From positions 1 through 64,000 of the forward strand of contig JACPIQ010000104.1 of assembly GCA_016188005.1 (NCBI GenBank): a stretch of DNA of 64,000 bases, written 5' to 3'. How positions within the stretch are numbered: position 1 is the stretch's first letter; the number at the start of each line of letters is the position of its first letter. The notes beneath the pieces were generated by a model. The model saw nothing but the letters and a program-made list of their open reading frames with translations, was not told where the DNA came from and made no database searches. Position numbers and translations under genes: made by a program. Shown here one piece after another: positions 1 to 8,308 of this stretch. The DNA is from Candidatus Rokuibacteriota bacterium. GTDB lineage: Bacteria > Methylomirabilota > Methylomirabilia > Rokubacteriales > CSP1-6.

Positions 1-63
1 CCTCGGCCCGGCACCAAGCGCCCCTACACACTGACAAGCCGGGTCCTGGCCACGCAAGGCTGA
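1..63 (+). CDS. C-terminal end of an upstream gene, possibly bcrC (partial)
   Basis: From base 1 a frame is open for 20 codons and ends in TGA at 61-63, 13 bases before the bcrB ATG. The visible end contains RPGTKRPYTLTSRVLATQ. In known class I benzoyl-CoA reductase operons bcrC directly precedes bcrB, so this could be the end of bcrC. That is inferred from position only; the fragment is too short to identify. Confidence 0.4.
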   Translation, partial: PRPGTKRPYTLTSRVLATQG

Positions 64-76
64 TAGGGAGGAACGT

Positions 77-1345
77 ATGCCGGCGCAAGTGACGGAACGG
101 CAGTACCAGGGGCAGGTTCACGAGCAGTCGCGTCAGCTCATGTCCGCGTGGATGGACGAGCTGGCACGGGCGGAAGCCGAAGGGGTGGCCACCGGCGCCC
201 TGATGATCTCGGGCAATTGCGTGGAGCTGCTCCGCGCCTGCCATGTCCTCCCCATGTTCCCCGAGGTTACGGCGCTCCAGAACGCCATCCGGAAGAAGTC
301 GCTGCCGCTCATCCTCAAGGCTGAGCAGGCCGGCTACTCCAGCGACAACTGCGCCTACGTCAAGGCCGACATCGGGCTCTTCCTCGAGGGCGGCATGGGA
401 CCGGGCAGGCCGATCCCCTTCCCGACGATCACGGTCTGCAACTACGTGGGCTGCAACGTCTACGTCAAGTGGTTCGAGCACCTGGCTGACATCAGCGGAA
501 GCAAACTCTTCATGCTCGATGTCCCCTTCGCCCGCACGGCCGAGCCCACCGAGCAGGACATCCGCTACGTGACCGCCCAGCTCAAGGAGCTCGTCGCGCT
601 CTGCGAGAGCGTCTCCGGGAAGAAGTTCGACATCGACTACCTGCGGGAGATTCTGGCTCACGCTGCGCGGGCCGAGGCCGGATACGCCCGGACGAAGGAG
701 CTGTGCAAGCGTCACCCGGCACCCTTCGACGCCTACTTCGACGCCATCAACATGATGGGCCCCATCAACGTGCTGCGGGGCACACGGGAGGCCGCGGACT
801 TCTTCGACGTGGCCGTGACGGAGTTCGAGGGGCTCGTGGCCCAGGGGCTCGGGCCCCTGTCCGAGGAGCGCTTCCGCACGGTGGTGGAGGGGCCGCCGCC
901 GTACCCCTTCTACAAGAGCTTCCGCAACCTCTTCGCCAAGTGGGGGGCCGTCGGGGTGGCCTCCACCTATTCCACGGTAGGCGGGATCTGGGAGTTCGGC
1001 TTCCGGCACGACCCCAGGCGGCCGCTGGAGTCCATCGCCGAGCAGATGCTCCGCGAGAATCTCACCAACCGCTCGATCGTAGCCCGCTACGCCCAGATCA
1101 AGCGCTACGTGGAGGAGTGGGAAGCCGACGCCCTCGTCATCCACTCGATCAAGTCCTGCCGGCTCTTCTCGGCGGGGCAGGGAGACATGCGGGAGTACTT
1201 CACGCGGGACCTGGGCGTGCCCACGCTCATGGTGGAGTCGGATCTCGAGGACCCGCGCTACTACGCGGAGGCGCAGATCAGGAACCGGATCGACGCCTTC
1301 TTCGAGTCCCTGGAGCACAAGAAACTCGTTGCCGCGGCTCGCTGA
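77..1345 (+). CDS. bcrB: Benzoyl-CoA reductase / 2-hydroxyacyl-CoA dehydratase family subunit (BcrB-like)
   Basis: A 422-residue protein of the HgdB/BcrB family, which binds an FeS cluster and the aromatic CoA substrate in ATP-driven benzoyl-CoA reductase. The C-terminal part has the BcrB-like pattern of a VIHSIKSCR segment, then GQGDMREYFTRDLG, then a VESDLEDPRYYAEAQ segment. The length is close to known BcrB. The start has a GGAGG box 6 bases ahead. Two BcrA/D-type ATPases lie at 5620-7232 and a phenylacetate-to-benzoyl-CoA pathway lies between and after them. Benzoyl-CoA is therefore the likely substrate. A different acyl-CoA dehydratase role is possible, because the family is broad and the partner subunit is off the edge. 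Confidence 0.8.
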   Translation: MPAQVTERQYQGQVHEQSRQLMSAWMDELARAEAEGVATGALMISGNCVELLRACHVLPMFPEVTALQNAIRKKSLPLILKAEQAGYSSDNCAYVKADIGLFLEGGMGPGRPIPFPTITVCNYVGCNVYVKWFEHLADISGSKLFMLDVPFARTAEPTEQDIRYVTAQLKELVALCESVSGKKFDIDYLREILAHAARAEAGYARTKELCKRHPAPFDAYFDAINMMGPINVLRGTREAADFFDVAVTEFEGLVAQGLGPLSEERFRTVVEGPPPYPFYKSFRNLFAKWGAVGVASTYSTVGGIWEFGFRHDPRRPLESIAEQMLRENLTNRSIVARYAQIKRYVEEWEADALVIHSIKSCRLFSAGQGDMREYFTRDLGVPTLMVESDLEDPRYYAEAQIRNRIDAFFESLEHKKLVAAAR

Positions 1346-1367
1346 GGCGGTCGAGGGGAGCGGACCA

Positions 1368-4106
1368 ATGGCGGAGCGCAGCGGGGCGGCGATCGAGAAG
1401 GTCCCGGTCTACTGCTACCAGTGCGTCGCCGGGCCGGACCTGCTCAAGGTCATCGTCAAGGACGGCGTCGCCGTCGGTGTGGAGCCGAATACCGAGTTTG
1501 CCGAGCAGCACCCGGCCTGCGGGAAGGTCTGCGTCCGCGCCTACGGGCTCATCCAGAAGCTCTACAACCCCGGTCGGGTCCGCTCCCCCATGCGGCGCAC
1601 GAACCCGCGCAAGGGGCGCAGCGAGGATCCGGGATGGAAGCCCATCTCCTGGGACGAGGCGCTGGACATGCTCGGGGAGCGGCTCTCCGCGCTGCGGGCC
1701 CGGGGGCTGGTGGACGAGGCGGGCTATCCGCGGCTGGCGGTGACCTTCGGGGCAGGCGGCGTCGCCCCCGCCTTCCTCGGCACGATGGCGGCGTTCCTGG
1801 CGGCCTGGGGACCGGTGGACCAGGGGATAGGCAGCGGCCAGGGCGTCAAGTGCTATCACTCCGAGCACCTCTACGGCGAGTTCTGGCACCGCGCCTTCAT
1901 CGTGGCTCCGGACACCCCCCGATGCGACTTCGTGCTCTCCTTCGGCCACAACGGTGACGCCTCCAGCGGGGTCGCCGGGGTCTACCGGCACTCCGAGGCG
2001 CGGGTGCGCGGGCTGCAGTGGGTGCAGCTGGAGCCCCACCTGAGCATCACGGGGGCGGGGGCGGTCGAGTGGGTGCCCATCCGGCCGAAGACCGACGCCG
2101 CCGTGCTCTTCGCCCTCCTGCACGCGATCCTGGTGGAGCACGACTGGCGGAGCGTCTGCGACGTGCCCTTCCTCACGAACATGACCAGCTCGCCCTACCT
2201 CGTCGGCCCGGGGGGGTACTTCCTCAGGGACCCGGCCACGAGGAAGCCGCTCGTGTGGGACCTGGACCGCGAGCGCGCCGTGCCCTTCGACGACCGGCTA
2301 TGCGTGCGGCCGGCGATGGAGGGCGAGTACCTGGCGGCGGGCGTGGAGGTGGGCGCCGACGAGGCCGTCACCAGCGTGAGCGAGCGGGTGCGGCCGGCCT
2401 TCGCGCACCTGCTGGCGCACGTGGGGCCGTACACGCCCGAGTGGGCGGCCACCATCGCCGACGTCCCGGCGGACACCATCCGCCGCCTGGCGGCGGCCTA
2501 CCTGCGCCACGCCCGCGTGGGCGCCACCATCGAGATCGAGGGTGCCACCTACCCGCACCGCCCCGTGGCCATCCTGCTCGGCAAGACCGTCACCAACGGC
2601 TGGGGCGGCTACGAGGCGTGCTGGGCCCGCACCCTGCTTGCGGCTCTCGTGGGCGCCCTCGAGGTTCCCGGAGGCATCCTGGGCACCGCGGTGCGGCTCA
2701 ACCGCCCCGCGCAGAACCGCCTCGACTCCGTTCGGCCTGGGCCCGACGGCCTCATGGAGCAGTCGACCAACGCCACGACTCGCGAGGGCTGGAAGGGCTC
2801 GCCGCATATCCGGAACGCCTACCGGACGCTGGTCCCGCTGGCGAACAACTCGCCCTGGTCAGCGGCGCTCGGCCCCGCGCACCTGCCGTGGCTCTTCCTC
2901 GACAAGGACGCTGCGCCCGAGCACTGGCCGGCGCCCACGCTGCCCGAGGTCTGGATCACCTATCGAACCAACCCGGCCGTGTCGAGCTGGGAGACCGGCC
3001 GCATCGAGCGAGAGCTCGAGCGCTTCCCGTTCGTGGCGGCCTTCGCCTACACGCCTGACGAGACCAACTGGTACGCGGACCTGCTCCTCCCGGACGCCAG
3101 TGACATCGAGTCGCTGCAGCTCTACCGCATCGGGGGCACCAAGTACCAGGAGCAGTACTGGCAGCACTCGGGCTGGGCCCTCCGACAGCCGGTGGCGCCC
3201 ACGCCGTTCGACACGCGAGACATGACAGACGTGGCCACCGAGCTGGCTGCCCGTGTCGGCATCCTGGACGGCTATCTCGACGCGGTGAACCGCGGGGCGG
3301 GGACGACGATCCCACTGCGCGACGCGGGGTACGACCACTCGTTCAAGCCCGGCGACAAGCCGGGCGTCACCGAGATCTGGGACCGGGTGTGCCGTGCGGC
3401 GAGCCGCGCCCTCACGGACGGCAAGGTCGAGCTGGACCTGGAGTGGTTCAAGCGCAACGGCGCCTTCTTCGTTCCGTTCTCCACGCGGCAGTACTTCCTG
3501 CACACGGCCATGGTGGCCCAGGGGCTGCGCTACGAGCTGCCGTATCAGGAGCGCATCAAGCGCATCGGCGAGGAGCTCGCCGCGAGGCTGCACGAGCGGG
3601 GCATCAAGTGGTGGGACGTCCAGCTCGAGGAGTACCAGGCGCTGCCCGGGTGGAAGGACTTCCCGGGCATCTGGCGGCAGACAGCGGTGGTGCGCGGACG
3701 CAGCCCGAAGGAGTTCCCGTTCTGGCTTCTGACCAGCCGGAGCATGCAGTACTCCTGGGGCGCGAACGTCTCGCTGCCCATCCTGGCCGACGTGGCGCGG
3801 CACGTGAAAGGGCATTTCGGCGTCATGCTCAACCGCGGGGCGGCGGCCCAGCTCGGCGTCCAGGACGGTGACTTGGTGGAGCTGGAGTCGCCCACGGGCA
3901 AGACCCAGGGGCGCGCGATCCTCCGGGAGGGCGTGCGCCCCGACGTGGTGGTGATCCTGCAGCAGTTCGGGCACTGGGCGACCCCCTTCGCGCGCGACCT
4001 CGGCATGCCCAACCTCAACCAGGTGGCGAGCATGGACCTCGCGCTCACCGATGCCACGGGCAGCGGTGCCGACCTCGTCCCCGTGGCGGTGAGGAGGGCC
4101 TCGTAA
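1368..4106 (+). CDS. padB: Molybdopterin oxidoreductase, PadB-like catalytic subunit of phenylacetyl-CoA:acceptor oxidoreductase
   Basis: A 912-residue DMSO-reductase-family molybdenum enzyme. The ATG at 1368 follows GAGGGGAG. The N-terminal FeS region has C16, C19, C51 and C55 (CYQC, then CGKVC), so the usual third cysteine of the C-x2-C-x3-C pattern is absent and C51 may replace it. The later WVPIRPKTDAAVLFALLHA segment is the molybdopterin-binding WxPxRPGTD region, and the C-terminus has the barrel-like cofactor domain (LNRGAAAQLGVQDGDLVEL). The stop overlaps the ATG of the FeS subunit, followed by an NrfD anchor. This matches PadBCD, which oxidises phenylacetyl-CoA to phenylglyoxylate. 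The substrate rests on the phenylglyoxylate-oxidoreductase genes and ligase downstream. A polysulfide- or thiosulfate-reductase role is the main alternative. Confidence 0.8.
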   Translation: MAERSGAAIEKVPVYCYQCVAGPDLLKVIVKDGVAVGVEPNTEFAEQHPACGKVCVRAYGLIQKLYNPGRVRSPMRRTNPRKGRSEDPGWKPISWDEALDMLGERLSALRARGLVDEAGYPRLAVTFGAGGVAPAFLGTMAAFLAAWGPVDQGIGSGQGVKCYHSEHLYGEFWHRAFIVAPDTPRCDFVLSFGHNGDASSGVAGVYRHSEARVRGLQWVQLEPHLSITGAGAVEWVPIRPKTDAAVLFALLHAILVEHDWRSVCDVPFLTNMTSSPYLVGPGGYFLRDPATRKPLVWDLDRERAVPFDDRLCVRPAMEGEYLAAGVEVGADEAVTSVSERVRPAFAHLLAHVGPYTPEWAATIADVPADTIRRLAAAYLRHARVGATIEIEGATYPHRPVAILLGKTVTNGWGGYEACWARTLLAALVGALEVPGGILGTAVRLNRPAQNRLDSVRPGPDGLMEQSTNATTREGWKGSPHIRNAYRTLVPLANNSPWSAALGPAHLPWLFLDKDAAPEHWPAPTLPEVWITYRTNPAVSSWETGRIERELERFPFVAAFAYTPDETNWYADLLLPDASDIESLQLYRIGGTKYQEQYWQHSGWALRQPVAPTPFDTRDMTDVATELAARVGILDGYLDAVNRGAGTTIPLRDAGYDHSFKPGDKPGVTEIWDRVCRAASRALTDGKVELDLEWFKRNGAFFVPFSTRQYFLHTAMVAQGLRYELPYQERIKRIGEELAARLHERGIKWWDVQLEEYQALPGWKDFPGIWRQTAVVRGRSPKEFPFWLLTSRSMQYSWGANVSLPILADVARHVKGHFGVMLNRGAAAQLGVQDGDLVELESPTGKTQGRAILREGVRPDVVVILQQFGHWATPFARDLGMPNLNQVASMDLALTDATGSGADLVPVAVRRAS

Positions 4107-4741
4107 TGCGCTGGGGCATGGTGATCGACGTCCGGCGTTGCGTGGGTTGCCAGACCTGCACGATCGCCTGCAAGCAGGAGCACGGCCTGCCGTCAGGCCA
4201 GGTGTGGCGCTTCGTCGCCGACTGCGAGGTCGGCGAGTATCCGGACGTGAGGCGGCTGTTCCTCCCCATGCAGTGCATGCACTGCGCCGAGCCGCCTTGC
4301 GTTCGCGTCTGTCCCACGGGCGCCTCCCGCCAGCGCCAGGACGGCATCGTCTGGGTGGAGTACGGCGCCTGCGTCGGCTGCGGCTACTGCGCGGTCGCCT
4401 GCCCTTACCATGCGCGCCACCTGATCCACGAGGCGCTGGGCTACTTCGAGGTCCTCACGCCGCCCGAGCGGGCGACGGCGCGCCCCGGGCGCACGGGGGT
4501 CATGACCAAGTGCACCTTCTGCCAGGAGCGGGTGGATGCCGGCCGGGCTCAGGGCCTCACCCCGGGCATCGACCCGGAGGCCACACCCAGCTGCGCCGTG
4601 GCGTGCATCGCCAACGCGATCACCTTCGGCGACCTGGACGACCCCAAGAGCCCCGTGGCGAAGCTCCGGGCGGAGACCCGGGCCCAGCCGCTCCTGCCCG
4701 AGTGCGGGACCGAGCCCTCGGTCTTCTACGTGGTGGAGTAG
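4106..4741 (+). CDS. padC: 4Fe-4S ferredoxin subunit, PadC-like
   Basis: A 211-residue DmsB/PsrB-type electron-transfer protein with four cysteine clusters: CVGCQTCTIAC near the start, CMHCAEPPCVRVCP, CVGCGYCAVACP, and the split CTFC...C...C set in the last third. It passes electrons from the molybdenum subunit to the membrane anchor encoded next. The start codon overlaps the padB stop (TAATG), which points to translational coupling. No signal peptide is seen, and no Tat motif is evident on PadB, so the soluble part may face the cytoplasm, where CoA thioesters are found. Confidence 0.85.
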   Translation: MRWGMVIDVRRCVGCQTCTIACKQEHGLPSGQVWRFVADCEVGEYPDVRRLFLPMQCMHCAEPPCVRVCPTGASRQRQDGIVWVEYGACVGCGYCAVACPYHARHLIHEALGYFEVLTPPERATARPGRTGVMTKCTFCQERVDAGRAQGLTPGIDPEATPSCAVACIANAITFGDLDDPKSPVAKLRAETRAQPLLPECGTEPSVFYVVE

Positions 4742-4744
4742 GCC

Positions 4745-5623
4745 ATGCAGCCCTCCGGCACCGCCCGCTCCGTGGAGCTGATCCCGGCCACGCCCCAGAG
4801 GCTCTGGGGCAAGCCCGCCGTCGCCAACTTCGCCCTCGGCGGCCTCGGCGCCGGCCTGTACCTGGCAGCGACGGTCGAGGTCTGGCTCGGGGCCCCTGGC
4901 GCTGTCAACGTCGCCTCGTGGCTCGGCCCGGCGCTGGTCGTGGCAGGCTTCATCGCCGTCGCCACCGAGGCGGGGCGCCCGCTGCGCGGCCCCCGCGTCC
5001 TTGTTCGCCTGCGCACCTCCTGGATGTCGCGGGAGCTCTGGGTAGGCGGCGGTTTCATCGTCCTCGCGGGGGCGGAGCTGGTCTTCCGGCTGGTCTGGCT
5101 CCGCTACCCGGCGGCGGCCGCCGCCATCGGTCTCTGCCTCGCCCAGGGATGGATCCTGCGGCACGCCCGTGGCGTCGCCGCGTGGGACGTCCCGCTGATG
5201 CCGCTGGTCTTCCTCCAGTCGGCCATCGTGTCGGGGACGGGGCTGCTGGTGCTGGTCGAGGTGGCGGCCGGCCGCGGCCTCGACGGCGCATTCCTGATCG
5301 CCGCGGCGCTCGGCGTGGTGGCCGGCATGCTGGTCTGGCGGGGCTTCGTGGGCTGGCCCGGAGGGCCCGCGTTCGTCCGCTCCACCGCCGCGCTCAAGAG
5401 CGGCCGGGCGGGCGTCGTGATCCTCGCGGCGGGGTACCTGGCGCCGCTCCTGCTCGGCACACTGGCCGTCACTCTCCCGACCGGCGGGGCGGGCGCTCTC
5501 GCGCTCGGCGCGATCCTGATGGTCGCGGGCCAGGTCTACGCCAAGGCCGAGCTCATCCTGACGGCCGGTCAGCTCCGGCCGATCACGCTCGCGAACCTCA
5601 CGCTTCGCAGGAGGACATCATGA
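4745..5623 (+). CDS. padD: NrfD/DmsC-like membrane anchor, PadD-like
   Basis: A 292-residue integral membrane protein with about eight hydrophobic segments. It starts 3 bases after the padC stop. In the NrfD/PsrC/DmsC families this subunit exchanges electrons between the FeS subunit and the quinone pool. Here it would couple phenylacetyl-CoA oxidation to menaquinone or ubiquinone reduction. The stop overlaps the ATG of the next ATPase (ATGA), which ties the Pad complex and benzoyl-CoA reductase genes into one transcription unit. Confidence 0.8.
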   Translation: MQPSGTARSVELIPATPQRLWGKPAVANFALGGLGAGLYLAATVEVWLGAPGAVNVASWLGPALVVAGFIAVATEAGRPLRGPRVLVRLRTSWMSRELWVGGGFIVLAGAELVFRLVWLRYPAAAAAIGLCLAQGWILRHARGVAAWDVPLMPLVFLQSAIVSGTGLLVLVEVAAGRGLDGAFLIAAALGVVAGMLVWRGFVGWPGGPAFVRSTAALKSGRAGVVILAAGYLAPLLLGTLAVTLPTGGAGALALGAILMVAGQVYAKAELILTAGQLRPITLANLTLRRRTS

Positions 5624-6429
5624 TATTCGGCGCGGGAGTCGATGTGGGCTCGACCCAGACCAAGGCGGTGATCCTCGATGAGTCCCGATCCATCGTGGCT
5701 CGATCGCTGATCGCCACCGGAGCCAATGTGACCCGGGCCGGCGAGAACGCCTTCGTCGAGGCCTGCAAGGCGGCGGGGCTGCCGCGGGAGGCCGTGGGGT
5801 ACGTCGTCGGCACGGGGTACGGCCGGTACAAGGTGACCTTCGGGGATGCCCAGATCACCGAGATCACCTGCCACGCCCGCGGGGCGCACTCGATCTTCCC
5901 GCGCACCCGCACCGTGATCGACATGGGGGGCCAGGACACCAAGGCGATCAAGGTCGGGGCGGACGGCTCGGTCATGGACTTTTCCATGAACGACAAGTGC
6001 GCCGCCGGAACGGGGCGCTTCCTGTCGGCGGCGGCCGAGGTGACAGGGATGGGGCTCGACGAGATCGGCCCCATCTCGCTCGAGGCCAAGAACCCGGTGC
6101 GCCTGACGTCGGTGTGCACGGTGTTCGTCGAGTCCGATATCATGTCCTATCTCGCCCAGCGGAAGACGGTGCAGGACATCCTTGGCGGCGTTCACAAGGC
6201 CATCGCCACGCGGACCATGGCGCTCGTGCGCCGCGTGGGCGTGGAGGAGGAGGTCACCTTCACCGGCGGAGTCTCGCGCAACATCGGGATGGTGAAAGGG
6301 CTCGAGGCCGTGCTGGGCCGCTCGATCAACGTCCACGAGGAAGGGCACTACATGGGGGCCCTGGGGGCCGCGCTCTTCGCGCTGGAGCGCGCCGAGGTCG
6401 CCGCAACTGAAACCGCCGGGAGGGCCTAG
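5620..6429 (+). CDS. bcrA: BadF/BadG/BcrA/BcrD family ATPase 1 (BcrA-like)
   Basis: A 269-residue ASKHA-fold ATPase. Phosphate-binding loops are seen at DVGSTQTKAVI and DMGGQDTKAIK. The two cysteines that bridge a 4Fe-4S cluster across the dimer are C127 (NDKCAAGTG) and C166 (TSVCTVF), the same numbers as in the 2-hydroxyglutaryl-CoA dehydratase activator HgdC. In benzoyl-CoA reductase this module hydrolyses ATP to push a low-potential electron into the aromatic ring. It lacks the long N-terminal part of Thauera BcrA, so it is a compact form. The choice between A and D is by resemblance only. Confidence 0.8.
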   Translation: MIFGAGVDVGSTQTKAVILDESRSIVARSLIATGANVTRAGENAFVEACKAAGLPREAVGYVVGTGYGRYKVTFGDAQITEITCHARGAHSIFPRTRTVIDMGGQDTKAIKVGADGSVMDFSMNDKCAAGTGRFLSAAAEVTGMGLDEIGPISLEAKNPVRLTSVCTVFVESDIMSYLAQRKTVQDILGGVHKAIATRTMALVRRVGVEEEVTFTGGVSRNIGMVKGLEAVLGRSINVHEEGHYMGALGAALFALERAEVAATETAGRA

Positions 6430-6431
6430 CC

Positions 6432-7232
6432 ATGCTCGTGGCCGGGATCGACATCGGATCGGGAACGACGAAGTGCATCCTCGTGGACGGCGACGGCCAG
6501 GTGCGTGGGCGCGCCGCCGTCCGGACGAAGGCGGACTTCGAGAAGGTGGCGCGCGAGGTGCTGGACGCGGCCCAGGCCGAGGGGGGCCTCGCCGGGGAGG
6601 AGGTGGCCTACGCCGCCACCACGGGGCTGGGCCGCTACGCGGTGTCCTTCCGGGACATCCAGATCACCGACCTGACGTGCGGCGCGCGGGGGGCGGCGAC
6701 CGTGGTCCCCAGCACGCGGTACGTGCTCGACATCGGTGCGCAGTGCACGCGCGCCATCAAGCTGCGCGAGGGCGGGAAGGTGAAGGAGTTCCACATGAAC
6801 GAGAAGTGCGCCGCGGGGTCCGGCGGCTTCCTCGAGCGGGCGGCCAAGTACCTCGAGGTCACCGTGGCGGACATCGGGCCGATGTCCATCAGGGCGGACA
6901 AGCCCCAGACGATCTCCAGCGTCTGCGCGGTGCTGGCCGAGTCGGAGATCATCAACCACATCTCGGAAGGCGCCGGGGTGGAGAACATCCTGCGCGGGAT
7001 CCACAACTCGCTGGCGGACCGGGCCCTGTCCATGCTCAAGCGCGTGGGCCTGGACGGCGACGTCACCCTGATCGGCGGCGTGGCGCTCCAGGAGGGCATG
7101 GTGGCGGCGCTGCGCGAGAAGCTGGGCGTGCCGGTCCACGTGCCCGAGAACCCGCATCTCACCGCGGCGCTGGGGGCGGCCCTGCTGGGGCTCCAGCGCC
7201 TCCGGAAGATGTCCATGGCCAGTGCCGCCTGA
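6432..7232 (+). CDS. bcrD: BadF/BadG/BcrA/BcrD family ATPase 2 (BcrD-like)
   Basis: A 266-residue paralogue of the preceding ATPase, beginning 2 bases after its stop. It has DIGSGTTKCILVDGD near the N-terminus and cluster cysteines C126 (NEKCAAGSG) and C165 (SSVCAVLAES). Two different ATPase subunits next to each other are typical of class I benzoyl-CoA reductases, which use an A/D heterodimer, and not of simple dehydratase activators, which are homodimers. This is the strongest sequence argument that the complex is a benzoyl-CoA reductase. Confidence 0.8.
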   Translation: MLVAGIDIGSGTTKCILVDGDGQVRGRAAVRTKADFEKVAREVLDAAQAEGGLAGEEVAYAATTGLGRYAVSFRDIQITDLTCGARGAATVVPSTRYVLDIGAQCTRAIKLREGGKVKEFHMNEKCAAGSGGFLERAAKYLEVTVADIGPMSIRADKPQTISSVCAVLAESEIINHISEGAGVENILRGIHNSLADRALSMLKRVGLDGDVTLIGGVALQEGMVAALREKLGVPVHVPENPHLTAALGAALLGLQRLRKMSMASAA

Positions 7233-7242
7233 GGAGAGCGCC

Positions 7243-7695
7243 ATGAGCCGAAGCGATGTCACTGTCCGGGCCGTGGAGGCCTCGGACCTGCCCGCCATCA
7301 TCCGGATCGACGAGAAGCTCTCGGGCCAGACCAGCAAGGAGTACTGGCAGCGCCGGCTCGAGATCTCGGCGCTGCGACCGCCGTGGATGTCCCTGGTGGC
7401 GGAGACCGACGGGCGGATCGGCGGCTTCCTGTTCGGCTGGGTGGCGGAGTCAGAGTTCGGCATGTCCCAGCCCACGGCGTGGGTGGACCTGATCGGCGTG
7501 GATCCGCCGTACCGGGGGCGCGGTGTCGCGCATGCGCTGATCGACCGGTTCGTCCGGAGCGGCCAGGAGCTGCGGGCGATCCAGAAGGTGGCCACCCTCA
7601 TCGACCTCACGCAGGCCGACGTGCGCGAGTTCTTCCTGCGGCAGGGTTTTCACCACGGGCCCATGATCCAGATGGAGCGGGACGTCCAGTCCTGA
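7243..7695 (+). CDS. GNAT family N-acetyltransferase
   Basis: A 150-residue acetyltransferase-fold protein. The acetyl-CoA binding loop is at VDPPYRGRGVAHALIDRF, the expected R/Q-x-x-G-x-G/A pattern. The ATG at 7243 follows GAGGAGAG; a GTG at 7222 lacks such a box. It sits between the benzoyl-CoA reductase ATPases and the phenylglyoxylate oxidoreductase genes. It may acetylate an acyl-CoA enzyme of the pathway (Pat-type control of CoA ligases is known), but the substrate cannot be read from sequence. Confidence 0.75.
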   Translation: MSRSDVTVRAVEASDLPAIIRIDEKLSGQTSKEYWQRRLEISALRPPWMSLVAETDGRIGGFLFGWVAESEFGMSQPTAWVDLIGVDPPYRGRGVAHALIDRFVRSGQELRAIQKVATLIDLTQADVREFFLRQGFHHGPMIQMERDVQS

Positions 7696-7746
7696 GAGAG
7701 ATCCTGCGCTCCTGCACGGCGAGGGGCGCCGAGGGTGACGGCGAGC

Positions 7747-8304
7747 ATGGTCGAGGTGAGGGTTCACGGGCGGGGGGGACAGGGGGTCCAGGTCGGCTGC
7801 CAGATCCTGGCCGGGGCCTTCTTCCGGGCGGGGCGGCAGGTCCAGGCCTTCGCCGCGTACGGCGGGGAGCGCCGTGGCGCGCCCGTGACCGGCTTCGTCC
7901 GGGCCGACGACAGCCCCATTCGGCTCCGCTGCGACATCGAGCGGCCCCGCTACGCTCTCGTCCTTGATCCCACCATGCTCGACGGCGGGACCCTGGTGGC
8001 CGACGTGCCGTCAGGGGGCACCGTCGTCCTGAACAGCGCCGGGACGCCGGCGGTCACGCCGCCGCAGGGCGTGAGGCTCATCGTGGTGGACGCGACGGGC
8101 ATCGCGGGCCGCGCCGGGCTCGGCCCCATCGTGTCCACGGCGCTGCTGGGCGCCTTCGCACAGGCCACGGGGCTCGTCTCGCTCGAGGGCCTTCTGGCGG
8201 CGGTGCAGGAAGGCAGTCCGGCTCGCCGGGGCGAGAACCTCGAAGCCTGCGCCGCCGGCTATCACGCTGCGGCCGGCGCCACGGCCGCCCCCGCCTCCGC
8301 CTAG
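7747..8304 (+). CDS. padE: 2-oxoacid:acceptor oxidoreductase gamma subunit (PadE-like)
   Basis: A 185-residue gamma domain of the pyruvate-ferredoxin oxidoreductase superfamily, opening with VEVRVHGRGGQGVQVG, the family's N-terminal signature, and followed by AYGGERRGAPV. With the alpha, beta and FAD/FeS subunits downstream it matches the phenylglyoxylate:acceptor oxidoreductase that decarboxylates phenylglyoxylate to benzoyl-CoA. An in-frame GTG at 7735 with GAGGGG ahead is an alternative start adding four residues. Confidence 0.85.
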   Translation: MVEVRVHGRGGQGVQVGCQILAGAFFRAGRQVQAFAAYGGERRGAPVTGFVRADDSPIRLRCDIERPRYALVLDPTMLDGGTLVADVPSGGTVVLNSAGTPAVTPPQGVRLIVVDATGIAGRAGLGPIVSTALLGAFAQATGLVSLEGLLAAVQEGSPARRGENLEACAAGYHAAAGATAAPASA

Positions 8305-8308
8305 CGCC

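Noticed and set aside
44-60. TGGCCACGCAAGGC upstream of bcrB as a sigma54 promoter.
   Set aside because: The GG-GC spacing is 9, and it overlaps the end of an upstream coding frame.
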